Positions 22,013 through 31,837 of a stretch of 64,000 bases of DNA are shown one piece after another. The notes under the pieces are model-generated. The model was given only the letters and a program-made list of their open reading frames with translations. It searched no databases and was not told the DNA's origin. Positions within the stretch are counted from its first letter, which is position 1; each line of letters starts with the position of its first letter. The position numbers and the translations under genes were made by a program. Origin of the DNA: Carnegiea gigantea (lineage: Eukaryota; Streptophyta; Magnoliopsida; Caryophyllales; Cactaceae); the NCBI GenBank assembly GCA_029747015.1, contig JAKOGI010002462.1, positions 1 to 64,000 of the forward strand. The letters run 5' to 3'.

Positions 22013-23665
22013 ATGGCTTCCAACAACACCTCTCACTCAAAAGCCCTGGTTCTTGCATCCTCAATCCCTGCTCCCCCTCGCCCAATCCTGTACAAGCCTT
22101 TCAGATTTCTGAAAAGCTTGTTCCTAAAGTCAGTCGGGATAGGGATGGACGATATTCCCTTCAATTGTGGAAGGAAATTGGTGTTTCTTGTGGGGTCAGT
22201 TGCATGTCCCATTAAAGTAGAGTCGGAGGGTGCACCATCGGGGCCTCAAGACAAAATCTTGGAAACCCCTGAAGGGTTTAGTGATAATTTCGAACCCTGT
22301 TCTTTTGGGCTGTTTCCTGAAACAGTGCCAGAAACAGGGAAAGACTCTTTTGACGCCGTGTGTGTGGAGGATCTGAATGTCGATTTCCGAGGGAATTCGA
22401 ATGAGACATCAGAGGAGAGTCAGGAGAAGGATTCTCTCCCTGAGGCTGAACTCACTACTCCGGTTGCTCAAACCGGAGAGAAAAGGAAAAGGGTGAAAAT
22501 AGTGGCCAGGCGCAGCAGAACGCCAAGAACAAGGCCACAACCAAGGTCTCAGCCCTCTCAAACTCCCTCTTCTCCAAAATCCTCCAAGCCTTCTCGCAAA
22601 TCTGCAAGAATAGCTTTTCAATCCGCTCCCCGTATCTCCAAACCCTCTGCTCCAATCATCGAGGAGATTTCCTCTTCTTCTACCGAGGGGTTCTCGAGTT
22701 CTGACTCTGAGAACACCTCTTTCAAACAGGGGACACCGGTGTTCTCCGAGTCCTCTGAAGATCAAGCCCCTCAAAAATCAACCTCTAAACCTGCTGTGAA
22801 GTCCTCTCCTGCAAACTCACCCCTCAAAAGAAAGCCCAGAACAGCTCCCCTACCAGACGCTACCACCTCTGTTCCTCCTCCCAAACGCCCAAAGAAGTCC
22901 ACTCCCTCTCCTATGTCTGACAAGCATGCGCAATTGCTTAAGCGCAATGTCGTCAGGGGGAAGGTAGTAAATGTACGTTTTTTCGAGGAACAGGGTCTGG
23001 GGGTGTTCCTGAACAAGTTGCGAGTCCAAGGCTGGCTCGACTTGTTTGCAAACACCCAGTTGGGGTGTTCTGTGCCTGAGTTGGCTGACTTTTACGCCAA
23101 CTGCAGTGTCACCAAAGGGGTGGTGACAAGTTTTGTGAATGGGCAAGGCATTAAGGTTGATGCGCCCACACTTGGGAAAATATTGGGGGTGCCCTCACAA
23201 GGCTTTGCTGTGTATATGAGGGAAGACAAGACGGCCCTGGCAACAGCCAGGCTCCTAAAGGTGTCCCAACGCCTCAGTCAGAAACAGGGCCTGAGAACAC
23301 CCCTCTCGGTTAAGAAGGGTGAAATGACCTCCCTGCACCAACTACTGTTTATGTTCACCATCAAGAACATAATTCCGCGAGGTCAAGGGCGAAACTCAGC
23401 AGATGCCCTCGATCAATGTTTGGTGGACCTACTGGATCGGGAGGAACCACTAAACCTCCCTGCAATCATGATTCGCCACATAGGGCGAATTGCGAACACC
23501 ACCCGAGCCCATGATCTTGAATATGGATTTCTGCTGACAAGGGTGTTTGAGCACTTTGGGATAGCGCTCACACGGAGAGTGGCGGCCCAAATCATTGATG
23601 AGATTGGGATTGACACCCTGCTAGGGTGTGGCTATGAGGTTGGCGAAGGGTCAGTCTCCAAATAG
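22013..23665 (+). CDS. Sirevirus extra (env-like) ORF, 550 aa
   Basis: This is a long intact ORF between pol and the 3' LTR, the position of the env-like gene of SIRE-type elements. Residues about 155-305 are Ser/Pro/Arg/Lys-rich with clusters such as KRKRVK, RRSRTPRTRPQPR and PPKRPKK that look like nuclear-localisation signals. The C-terminal half (about 335-545) is a folded-looking domain (LGCSVPELADFYANC, VDAPTLGKILGVPSQG, MIRHIGRIANTTRAHDLEYGFLLTR) that resembles the domain annotated as 'putative plant transposon protein' in other plants. I see no convincing signal peptide or membrane anchor, so the env label is positional only. The frame stays open for 74 further codons after the TAG at 23663-23665. 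It is intact although pol is broken. Confidence 0.8.
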   Translation: MASNNTSHSKALVLASSIPAPPRPILYKPFRFLKSLFLKSVGIGMDDIPFNCGRKLVFLVGSVACPIKVESEGAPSGPQDKILETPEGFSDNFEPCSFGLFPETVPETGKDSFDAVCVEDLNVDFRGNSNETSEESQEKDSLPEAELTTPVAQTGEKRKRVKIVARRSRTPRTRPQPRSQPSQTPSSPKSSKPSRKSARIAFQSAPRISKPSAPIIEEISSSSTEGFSSSDSENTSFKQGTPVFSESSEDQAPQKSTSKPAVKSSPANSPLKRKPRTAPLPDATTSVPPPKRPKKSTPSPMSDKHAQLLKRNVVRGKVVNVRFFEEQGLGVFLNKLRVQGWLDLFANTQLGCSVPELADFYANCSVTKGVVTSFVNGQGIKVDAPTLGKILGVPSQGFAVYMREDKTALATARLLKVSQRLSQKQGLRTPLSVKKGEMTSLHQLLFMFTIKNIIPRGQGRNSADALDQCLVDLLDREEPLNLPAIMIRHIGRIANTTRAHDLEYGFLLTRVFEHFGIALTRRVAAQIIDEIGIDTLLGCGYEVGEGSVSK

Positions 23666-23890
23666 GGTCGTCGACCACCTCGACCACCTGTTTCTGGGCA
23701 ACCTTCCATCAAGGTTGAAGCTGTTCTTGAGGACAATGCTCGCCTCAAGGATGAGCTCTCCGCCGTCAAGGCTGCTCTTGCTGAGGAACAAGCCCTCTCC
23801 ACCAAACGCCATGAAGATTTGCTTGCCCTTCTCTCCACCCTTGCCCCCAGCATTCCTCCTCTGCAAACGAAACCACCCCCTGCTCCGTGA
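23666..23890 (+). other. In-frame extension after the UAG: coiled-coil tail
   Basis: The 74 codons following the TAG, in the same frame, encode a Pro/Arg-rich linker and then a helical, heptad-like stretch (KVEAVLEDNARLKDELSAV and onward), ending at TGA 23888-23890. Env-like proteins of Sireviruses commonly end in a coiled coil, so this is probably the natural C-terminus. Either the TAG is a recent nonsense change or it is a read-through stop. Confidence 0.65.
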
Positions 23891-24042
23891 TTGTCTAGGC
23901 TGGTCTCTAGTCTCCTCCTCCTCCGCTCTTAGTTTTGTTGTTTTGGCATTGTACTACTTTTCTTTGCAATGAAATATCTATTTGCAATGCTTTATATGCT
24001 TTTCTTGCAACCGTCCTGTTGTTCTTGCTTTTTAATGATGCC

Positions 24043-24056
24043 AAAAGGGGGAAGAA
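24043..24056 (+). other. Upstream polypurine tract copy
   Basis: AAAAGGGGGAAGAA, preceded by TGATGCC, repeats the core of the PPT that abuts the 3' LTR 240 bp downstream. Multiple PPT copies before the 3' LTR are a described Sirevirus feature. Confidence 0.6.
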
Positions 24057-24067
24057 TAGTGTAACCA

Positions 24068-24233
24068 ATTGACAAAGTATGACGAATGAGCCTGACCTTG
24101 ACTCGATAGGGTGGGTTGACCTCTAACTCCTTGTACCTACATGGATCCCTATTGACAAAGTATGACGAATGGGCCTGACCTTGACTCGATAGGGTGGGTT
24201 GACCTCTAACTCCTTGTACCTACGTGGATCCCT
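24068..24233. repeat. 83-bp direct tandem duplication
   Basis: Two units, 24068-24150 and 24151-24233, differ at only two bases. They lie between the upstream PPT copy and the PPT proper, in the untranslated 3' region of the Sirevirus. Confidence 0.95.
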
Positions 24234-24279
24234 ATCAACATTTAATTTTTTTAATATGAACACTTGGTTTGTCATCATC

Positions 24280-24292
24280 AAAAAGGGGGAAA
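24280..24292 (+). other. Sirevirus polypurine tract
   Basis: AAAAAGGGGGAAA followed by one T abuts the TGTTAAATTAG start of the 3' LTR, the standard site for plus-strand priming. Confidence 0.93.
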
Positions 24293-24293
24293 T

Positions 24294-25986
24294 TGTTAAA
24301 TTAGTTTATTCAGTTTTGATGACAACAAACCCAAGTGTAAAATGCTCTTAAGTAATGTTGCTCCAAACAAAGTTCTCCAAACAGGCATACACTGTTATTT
24401 TCAATATGCGTCTTAACTTGTTTGCTGAATGTTGAGAACAAGTCTTAAGAACAGGTCTCATACCTTGATGACTCACGCTCAAGTCAAGAACACCACCTCG
24501 ATGAGTTGATTGTGTGTTAAGATCAGTTCCTGAACTCAAGCAATACAAGAACAACCTGGCAAACAGGCTAGGTATTTCAAGGACAATCCAGCAAACAGGC
24601 CTTTCTGAACTCAAGCGATACAAGAACAACCTGGCAAACAGGTTGGCCTAGGTGGTTGGGGCAGCGTATTTGTCTTGAACAAGATGACTGGATCTACAAC
24701 AAGATATTTTGGGTAATTTAGGTTTTATTTTTTAGACTCTTGTTAATATGCCAATCTTGAAAAGTCTCTAACTAACCACTCTTGAATTGGTTGCGCTATT
24801 TGCTTCAGAACAACAAGTTTGAACAACCCTGTAAACAGGGTACCTAGGGTGTTTCTTAACTGCAACGGCCAAACCCGATCACTTTGGAAAACTTATTTTG
24901 GTTGGCCAAAAGCTCTAATATATTTTGATAAAATTCCAAGACAGCAATTTAAGCTGTAGGAAATCTTTTGATATGAAAATCACTTGGGAGATTTGCAAAA
25001 CTGATTTTGGAAAATATTTACCAAAACCGAAAATATTTCTCTCTTATCCTTTGGAAAGTGATTAATTCAAAATTCAAGCTGAGATTCTTTTCCAGGTATT
25101 TCACGGCTATTTTTAAGGGGAAAAGATAGTCTTTTATCCTCCAAAATCAAATCCCTACAATATTGGGAAACTCTATCCTCATTGGATCTTTTAGCCGTTG
25201 GAATTCTCTGTGCTAAGCAAAAATCTCTCTTTGCTAAACATAGCTGATTTTATCACTTCTCCTTGTTTTTGACCGTTGGATTTTTTGTTTAAAAACTCAA
25301 CATTTCACTCCCATTCATAAGATAAGAAAAAAACGAGAAACATACACAACATACGCAAAAAGGGAGAAGTGCAAAAGTGGTTTTTCTAGTGAGAAGAATT
25401 TTTCGAGCTACTCTTGAGAAAAGAAAAACCGAGACAAGTTGTGTTTAAGCTGAGCTTTCAAGATATTGGCATACTAGGACCTCATTGTACCTTACATCTG
25501 CTTAAATCAGAAGCACCCCCGTAAGGTGTTTTGTAACCCTGATCTTGGATCAGAAAAGTGAGTGAGTGGTCCTCAGTCGTGTGGACTTTGGACGTGTCCA
25601 ATCTGGTGAGATTTGGACGTGGTGTAACCTTTCTTAGAAAAGAAGGTTACGTGATTGCAAGTTGTAACAAGGTGTGTTACATTTGTAACGTGTGAAGCCC
25701 GTTAGTGAAAGTGGTTAAATCCTACACGAGGTAGGTCGTGGTTTCTCGCACCTCAGTTGGGCTAGAGGTGTTTTCCATGGAAAAATTGTGTGTGCTTTAT
25801 TTCCGCATTTATCTTGTTGATTTTAGCCTTTGAGCAAATTGAAAACATCTGGTGCAAACAAGTCAGAAGGTTGTTTGTAATTCAAGAACAACCTCTGCAA
25901 TCAGGAGGGTGTTTGTCAGTAAGTACACGAAAATCGAACACCACAATTCACCCCCCTCTTGTGGGTAAGTACTCCTGAATTCAACA
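24294..25986 (+). repeat. Sirevirus 3' LTR
   Basis: This 1693-bp LTR is the partner of 14652-16342, with about 21 substitutions and two extra single bases (in an A run near 25325-25335 and a C run near 25950). It contains the intact palindrome CCCTGTAAACAGGG near 24828-24841, which is mutated in the 5' LTR. Confidence 0.95.
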
Positions 25987-27923
25987 CCTTCCCTCTTGAA
26001 ATTGTTAAATGATGCTATGTGAATGATTTACGAACTTAGTAATCTTTAAAAGGGCAACTGAAGGAGTTTTATTACGAAACTTAGTTTGAGTTATATGCTA
26101 GCTAAGTACTTTAAGTTTTGAATGAGTTTTGAATTGTGAGTTAGCAAATTCATTACAATTTTAAAAGGGTTTTCAAGTTGAAAATGAAAGAACCATAACC
26201 AATGGTAGGGCTATGGGCTATTTTGCTAGATAAGCATATATATGAATAAGCATAAGTATGCATATGTGTAAGTAATTATGTTTATGTTTATGTGCACGTT
26301 GAGGAGCTACTCTAGAAACTTTAAGCTTAAGTCTGAGAGCTAGGGATGGTGGCTTAGTATCCCGCCTAGCATAACATAAGTTATGTTAAGATGACTCAGG
26401 GATGGTGGTTTGAATCCCACCTGAAATCTCAGTATGTAAGTTATGTCTCAGCATAGTACAATGTCTGTCTGGATAGACGTATATTGCCGCTCGAGTTTGG
26501 CCGGCTCGGGATGGTAGTAACAAAGTACCTCTAAGAGTTTAGTCTCCTCACTTATGTGATCAAATCGTTATGTATGTTTCTTTTAATAAACGATGATCTT
26601 ATGCCAAGGGTATTTTCCTAATGAATAAGAAAAGCAATTGGCGTTTCGCCTTTTTAAGTATTTCAGAAAGAAATCTTTTAAGGGTCATTAGAGGAACAAT
26701 ACGAAAGAGATTCTTTCAAAGAATAAGAGCCTCAAAGAGGCTAAGAAAAGAGTTTTATGTGCCTCAAGATTGCTAAGAAAAGAGTCCTTATGAGCCCTAA
26801 GAGGCTAAGTAAAGTGTCTTCAAAGAAAGAAAGGAAAATTTCTATGAATGCCTAATGAAAAAGGTTTCTAAGCACAGTTGGATGCGATTTCAAGTAACTT
26901 GTGGCCATACTCTTATAATGCATCGAGCATATGAGATTAAATGTGCATGTTCTGTGAAAGGAAGCTCCTTGCATAATCTCTACTTCCTGTGTTTAAGCAT
27001 CGCGTGTAAGTGCATTGGGTAGGCAACGCATAACTCACATGTATATCATGTAACCTATGAAAGAAAGTTCTGTGCTTAGCCTTGTTGCTTGCTTATGTGT
27101 TTGACTGCTTGTTAGTAAAGGAACTTAGTCATTCAGGAACCTAGAAATGTGTTTGAGTGGTTAAAATGAAGTTTATGGTTAGTGATCCTTTCATAAGGTT
27201 TTATGAATGCCTAATCTGATAGTAAAGTATGAATACGTTATATGTGACTATTAAAAACATTATTGCCTGCAATGGTTTTGATTTTAAGGGGGTCAGGGAA
27301 TACTCACTGAGCGTGTAGTTGCTCATCCCACTACTGTTTTCTCCTTTTTCCCCAGGTTTTTTTATAACAGGAAGAAGTTGAGTCAGCTATATCAAAATAG
27401 AAGTTACCCTTACTTAAAGGGAGTCAAATGTGCCTATAGTGAAGCAGTCTCGCTGCTTGAAGATGTTATAGAATGGATTCTTAGTTTGTAAACGTATGTA
27501 AACTAAGTATTCTAGTTCATGTAATGCATATGGCATAAAGGTCGCTTTGTATGGCCGTATGAGCCAACCATCTAATTAGTTAGATGTCTTCTTAGTCAAA
27601 GTTAGTTATGTTTTAGGATGTAAACCCCAATACTCCAGTTGTGTGAACCGTTGAGTTGTATCTTTCATTTCTTCTTTATTAATGAACTATATTGTTTGAG
27701 TGCTTCGAGCGAGTTGCTCATTGAGTTATGAACTCCGGCGCGTAGCCGTTGAGCTTATTTTATAATGTTGTATGCTTCCGTTGATTGCAGGGGTTTATTG
27801 TAAGGCTTCTACCCTTGGAAATGGTCAGTTTTTAGGGGAATCTCTGTCCGTTTCGCCCCAGAAATTTAAGTAGAAAGTTAAGAGAACGTAACGCTCTCGG
27901 CCCTAGGGGCTAGGGGTGTTACA

Positions 27924-29340
27924 AGTACGGAAGCAAACTCATCCAAGCAAGAGAAGGATGTGGAGGCTGGCTCATCGAAGAAGGCCAAAGGAAAGAAAGG
28001 AATGGATCCTGTGGCAAATTTAGATGTTGAGGGATAGAAGTCTTGTGATAATGCTCATAGGTCCCCGGGAGTCCACCTCACTGATAGAAAGCGAAGCCTG
28101 GTGAAGGGTAGTGATAGCGAGCCAGAGTTGGAGGTAAATTTCAGACATGGGGGACGCAAGAGGCACGAGACGGTAGCCCCAGAGATGCTAGAGTCAACCT
28201 TGGGGGTGACTTTTTTGACAATGTCCAAAGTTGTTCAGGTGAGCAGCCAATCTTGAGGACGTATGCTCCCTTCCTTTGCCTTTTTACTGTCATTTTCTTT
28301 TCCTTTTCCCTTATTTCTTTGTTTTTTTGAGAAGCACGGAATGATTCCATACTTATTTTCATTTAACTCGCCTTCTTTTTTTTATATTGGTGGGTTCGAC
28401 CTAGCACAAGAGGCTATACCTATTGTTGACGAGCAGTTACTTGAAGATGTTAGCTATACAGCTAGATCATCTACACCTAAGGTGACCCCGAGCATAGGCA
28501 AGGACATTGCAGTTGTGAGGAGGCAAACATCACCTCACAGGGTTGGGAGTTCAGCTTCCAGAAGAATAGAAGCCTTGCATGCATCAGCTACCCACAGCAA
28601 ACATTCAGTTGATAGACCCAAACTCTCTTGAGGTAGCCATGATGGGATTACCAACTACTGCTGCTGATGTTGCCACTCCTGGGGGTTCGAAGAGAAGATG
28701 CTTTTGTGTTACTTCTCCCTTCACCACTTCTTTCTGCTCCGAACCTGGCTCTCAAAGCATCTTCACTGTTGTCATACAAGTGATAGGGTCAAGTACTTGA
28801 CTCGCGTGAAAAATGCAAAATTTGATGAAGTACAGGCAAGACTTCAAGAAAACCCCAATGATTTACAAGGGGATTGAGCGGCTCTGTGGGGACCCAAACC
28901 CTTTAAGGAAGAAGTTAGAGGACTATGGGAGTGTTGTATCTGCTTTCTTGTCATTAAAGAAAGTAGCTTCCACATGTCGTCATCCTGATGATGTGGCGAA
29001 GGAGAAGACTCCGTGTGCCGAGCAGGTCCATCTTGCACGATCACATCTTGTCATGGATCGTGCAAATTGCGATGTGTAGGCAGAGAAACTTAAAGGAGTA
29101 GAGCAGAAAATTGTTGATTAGGAGGAAGTGCTCTGCGTTGCCCGGGAAGAGGAGCATTAACTTAAGGCCAGTGTCTAGGGCCAATCTACCCTACCAGAGG
29201 CTGCCGAAAAGGAAACTGATGTGAAATCCAAAGTTCTTGCTGACCTTGAGATGGTGCCTAATCTCTCGCCTAATGATGCGAAGGAGTTCGAGAAGCATGA
29301 GTAGGTCATGCTAGCAATGCAATATCTCCACAGTTTATAC
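27924..29340 (+). pseudogene. PMD ORF, 3' part, decayed
   Basis: This is the continuation of 10898-12552 after the insertion. The frame resumes as STEANSSKQEKDVEAGSSKK, a lysine/serine-rich linker typical of the region after the mobile domain. A GT donor-like site near 28238 and a T-rich stretch to about 28390 suggest an intron. Further coding follows (AQEAIPIVDEQLLEDVSYTA, FDEVQARLQENPNDLQ) and a helical C-terminal part (VKSKVLADLEMVPNLSPNDAKEFEKHE) before a TAG at 29302-29304. Multiple stops and frame changes show it is not functional. Its 3' end faces the 3' end of the gag-protease frame on the other strand. Confidence 0.65.
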
Positions 29341-29382
29341 TCTTGTGGGCCAGGAGCAGTACAACGGTTTTTTTGTTTAAGT

Positions 29383-29470
29383 GAACAGTTTAGGCTCTTG
29401 TTTAGGAGTCGTTTTGGTTTTTTTCTTTTTTTTTTTTGGTGGCGAACAGTTTAGGCTCTTGTTCGGGAGC
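29383..29470. repeat. Short direct repeat at the junction of PMD and gag-protease segments
   Basis: GAACAGTTTAGGCTCTTGTT occurs at 29383 and again at 29444 (period 61), separated by a T-rich linker. It lies where the antisense PMD frame and the minus-strand protease/spacer frame meet, the place where RT and integrase would be expected. Confidence 0.7.
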
Positions 29471-30654
29471 TAGCCCAGTATTTTCTCAAGGGAAGTCACC
29501 GAACTCTTAACTTGTGATGCGGCTAGAAGAAGCTTGTTCCTCTTCCTTAGTCTGTCTTTAGAGTTGGCCTTAGCCCCAAGGCCAGTAAGAACTAGCACAC
29601 GCCTCTTTACTTTTAGCGAGTCATCCACCATCACATCCAAAGTGGAAACACGCTTCATGCGTAAAGGAATTGAGCTTTGGACTTCATTTATTCTGCCAAG
29701 GTGATTCAACACTGAATCCTTCTTTTGTGGGCACGGTGCACTTGATGACATCTCACCTATCTTGATTTTGGCAAAAACCGAGGATTTAGGGTGCTCATCT
29801 TTCTTCAACCTATAAAAGACATAAGGTTTCGGGATTTTGCCCTTTGCCATCCTGCTAAACATGAAAGGACATTGGTGCGATGTAGATGGTTGTATTCTAT
29901 CAAACACCGACATCTTTGAATTGGTTTTAGCATTTTCACCCTCATCATCATCAACTTCCTCGGTTGTGATATATTGTATAAGGGATGCTTGTCCTTACAT
30001 CGTCCTAAGATCCTTACAAGCTGGGGTGGTACATGACCAAGGCAAACCTTAGGCGTTGTAATGCTGCCTCTTTAACTCTGTATGACCCTTTGTGTTTTGT
30101 TAAATCCATAAGGCTTAGCCTTGATTGCATTCCCCAAAGACGTTGGTTGGCTAAAGTCATAGTCGAACCTCTTCATTAACTTATACGCATTAGGATCAAC
30201 CCGTCACTAGTGCGGATCTTTGGTAAGTTGCTTTCTTCTTAAAGCGAGCCTTTAGAAGAAGCAACAAAACTAGGGAGAGGAGCCTTGGTCAATTTACTTG
30301 GGTTCGCCTTATGAACTGGAAGCACACTAATTGCTTTGAGAACAAGCCAGCTGGCTTCATCGAACTTGCGTTCAACCTTGGTTTTGCTCGTAGGATTTGT
30401 ACATTAACTAAATGACGATGCTCCATCCCTGCGATGGGACTTAGGAATGTACCTGAAGATTGGCGCTGATGGATTTGCTACGACATTTGCTTGCTTGACA
30501 GATGAGTCTGAAATTGTCTACTCATTCACTTCTTTCCGTGGTTATTGTGGCTTGATGCTGCCGTCACCACTTTCTTTAGGAGAGACGCGGGTCTCGTTAG
30601 CATTCTTCACACTTCCTTTTCCTATGAAAGATATAATAGCTTGGATAATTTCCT
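29470..30654 (-). pseudogene. Tat-like polyprotein, spacer between protease and (missing) RT
   Basis: The minus-strand translation shows the SVFDRIQPSTS, FSRMAKGKIPK and SSVFAKIKIGEMS repeats that follow the protease in Tat-type gypsy polyproteins, read in the ORF 29470-29913. Degraded upstream pieces such as PNAYKLMKRFDYDF lie around 30130-30200. Stops and frame changes are frequent. The coding signal stops at 29470, and neither an RT nor an integrase follows. Confidence 0.65.
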
Positions 30655-31078
30655 TCAGCGCAACATCTTCCTCGAAGAACCTACCATTAGCGAAGTGTGA
30701 TTTACTTGAGGCATTGGTGTAACAACTCCGGGCTTATGTAACAGGGGACGTCCAAGCATCAACTTGCATGACGTCTTGGAGTCTATGACATGAAAAATTG
30801 ACGATGTTGTCAAGTCACTAATGGTTAACTCTAAGCGGATTATACCAGTCGCATGTTGCCCTTCTAGATTGAACCCTTGTATCATCATTCGACTTTTAGA
30901 TAGTTCTCCGATGGGGATACCCATGTCGTTCATGGTAGACTTTGGCATGATGTCGACTGTTGTACCACCATCAACTAGAATTCGATTAACTATTTGCCCC
31001 CGAATATATCCAGTAACAAACAGCGGACAATTGTGAGGTTTAAAACCTAACAACAAGTCATCATCAGTGAATGCTATG
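30655..31078 (-). pseudogene. Tat-like gypsy aspartic protease segment
   Basis: The minus-strand frame reads AFTDDDLLLGFKPHN, LFVTGYIRGQIVNRILVDGG (protease active-site region, with the usual D(S/T)G as VDGG), then IQGFNLEGQ and FHVIDSKTSCKLMLGRPLLH. This is the gag-asp protease signature of plant Tat elements. The ORF extends upstream to 31131 only by reading into the hAT-like insertion whose edge is at 31079. Confidence 0.85.
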
Positions 31079-31829
31079 TAGGAATAGGAGTTGCACCTGG
31101 ACCCGAAAAACTTGCTCCGAACCCGCCCCAATTATAACGAGTATAAGTACAAAAATTGGGAAAAAATGGGTATGCGGCGGGTATCCTAAAAACGGGTATG
31201 GGTATGGGTACGGGACCGGATACGGGTATAGGCATCAACTGCCCCATACCCATACCCACCTCGTACCCAAATTTTTGGGGGGGGTAAATTAATGGTTGAG
31301 TAGGGTCTTGAGTTTCGAATGTTGGTAATTTATTTTTTAAAAAAACTCCATACTGCAACCCATCCTCACCTATGCAATGCATCCATTTATGTCACTCATT
31401 TGCTATGCTGATACATAAAGTCACGTGACTCACGACTCACAAACCTAAAATTCCAACTCATTTGTTGTGCCCCTCACTCTCTCATTTCAATCATTTCTAG
31501 AATGTGGTTTTTATTTATGAGCTAAGTATGAACTATTGAATCCAATGGGTATTGTATTTCTTTCGAACATTTTGCCTAGTTGAATTTAGTTTTATGAATT
31601 TCATTAGGTAAAAGAAATTATCTAGCCAATGGGTATTAAATTGGAATATACGTATATACCTGAATAAAACCCGAAATACCCGAAATACCTGATGGGTATG
31701 GGTATGGGTATGGGGATAGATTTTAAAAACCCGATAGGTATGGGTATGGGTATAGGGATGACTTTTGAAAATGGGTATGAGTACGAGTATAACTCCACCC
31801 ACCCCGTACCCGCCCCGTACCTATCCCTA
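31079..31829. mobile_element. Non-autonomous hAT-like element (copy 2) inside the Tat-like element
   Basis: The 751-bp insertion starts TAGGAATAGG and ends CCTATCCCTA. The flanking octamers ATGCTATG (31071-31078) and ATGTTACG (31830-31837) match at 6 of 8, which fits an 8-bp hAT target duplication. Near both ends lie runs of GGGTATGGGTATGGG and their complements. It has no transposase ORF. It shares the motif GACTTTTGAAAATGGGTAT with the element at 1418-1994, so the two belong to one family. It interrupts the Tat-like polyprotein just before the protease. Confidence 0.75.
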
Positions 31830-31837
31830 ATGTTACG

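Larger units (their letters stand above)
14652..25986 (+). mobile_element. Sirevirus-type Ty1/copia LTR retrotransposon, 11.3 kb
   Basis: The element is 11,335 bp with a perfect 5-bp target duplication CCTTC (14647-14651 and 25987-25991). Its LTRs of 1691 and 1693 bp differ at about 21 sites plus two 1-bp indels, roughly 1.2%. The order is PBS for initiator tRNA-Met, gag, protease, integrase, RT, RNase H, an extra env-like ORF, PPT and 3' LTR. Integrase preceding RT makes it Ty1/copia. The long gag with a coiled coil, the long LTRs, the repeated polypurine tract and the additional ORF downstream of pol place it with the Sireviruses (SIRE/Maximus lineage). Pol has one frameshift and three in-frame stops, so this copy is not autonomous. 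Confidence 0.93.
12553..27923. mobile_element. ~4.0 kb solo-LTR-like insertion (split by the Sirevirus)
   Basis: The insertion begins TGTAAGACCC and ends GGTGTTACA, so its termini form an imperfect inverted repeat starting TG and ending CA. It is flanked by AGTAT (12548-12552) and AGTAC (27924-27928), a 5-bp target duplication with one change, and the PMD frame reads across when it is removed. Without the nested Sirevirus it is about 4.03 kb. I find no gag or pol in it, so a solo LTR of a gypsy element is the simplest reading; a small non-autonomous element is the alternative. It holds a GC-rich patch (about 12940-13400), a 69-bp tandem array and a TA microsatellite. I cannot assign its strand. 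Confidence 0.65.

Noticed and set aside
31190..31260. Telomere-like GGGTAT/GGGTTT-type runs
   Set aside because: The plant telomere repeat is TTTAGGG; these words are irregular, occur as inverted arms at both ends and belong to the hAT-like element.
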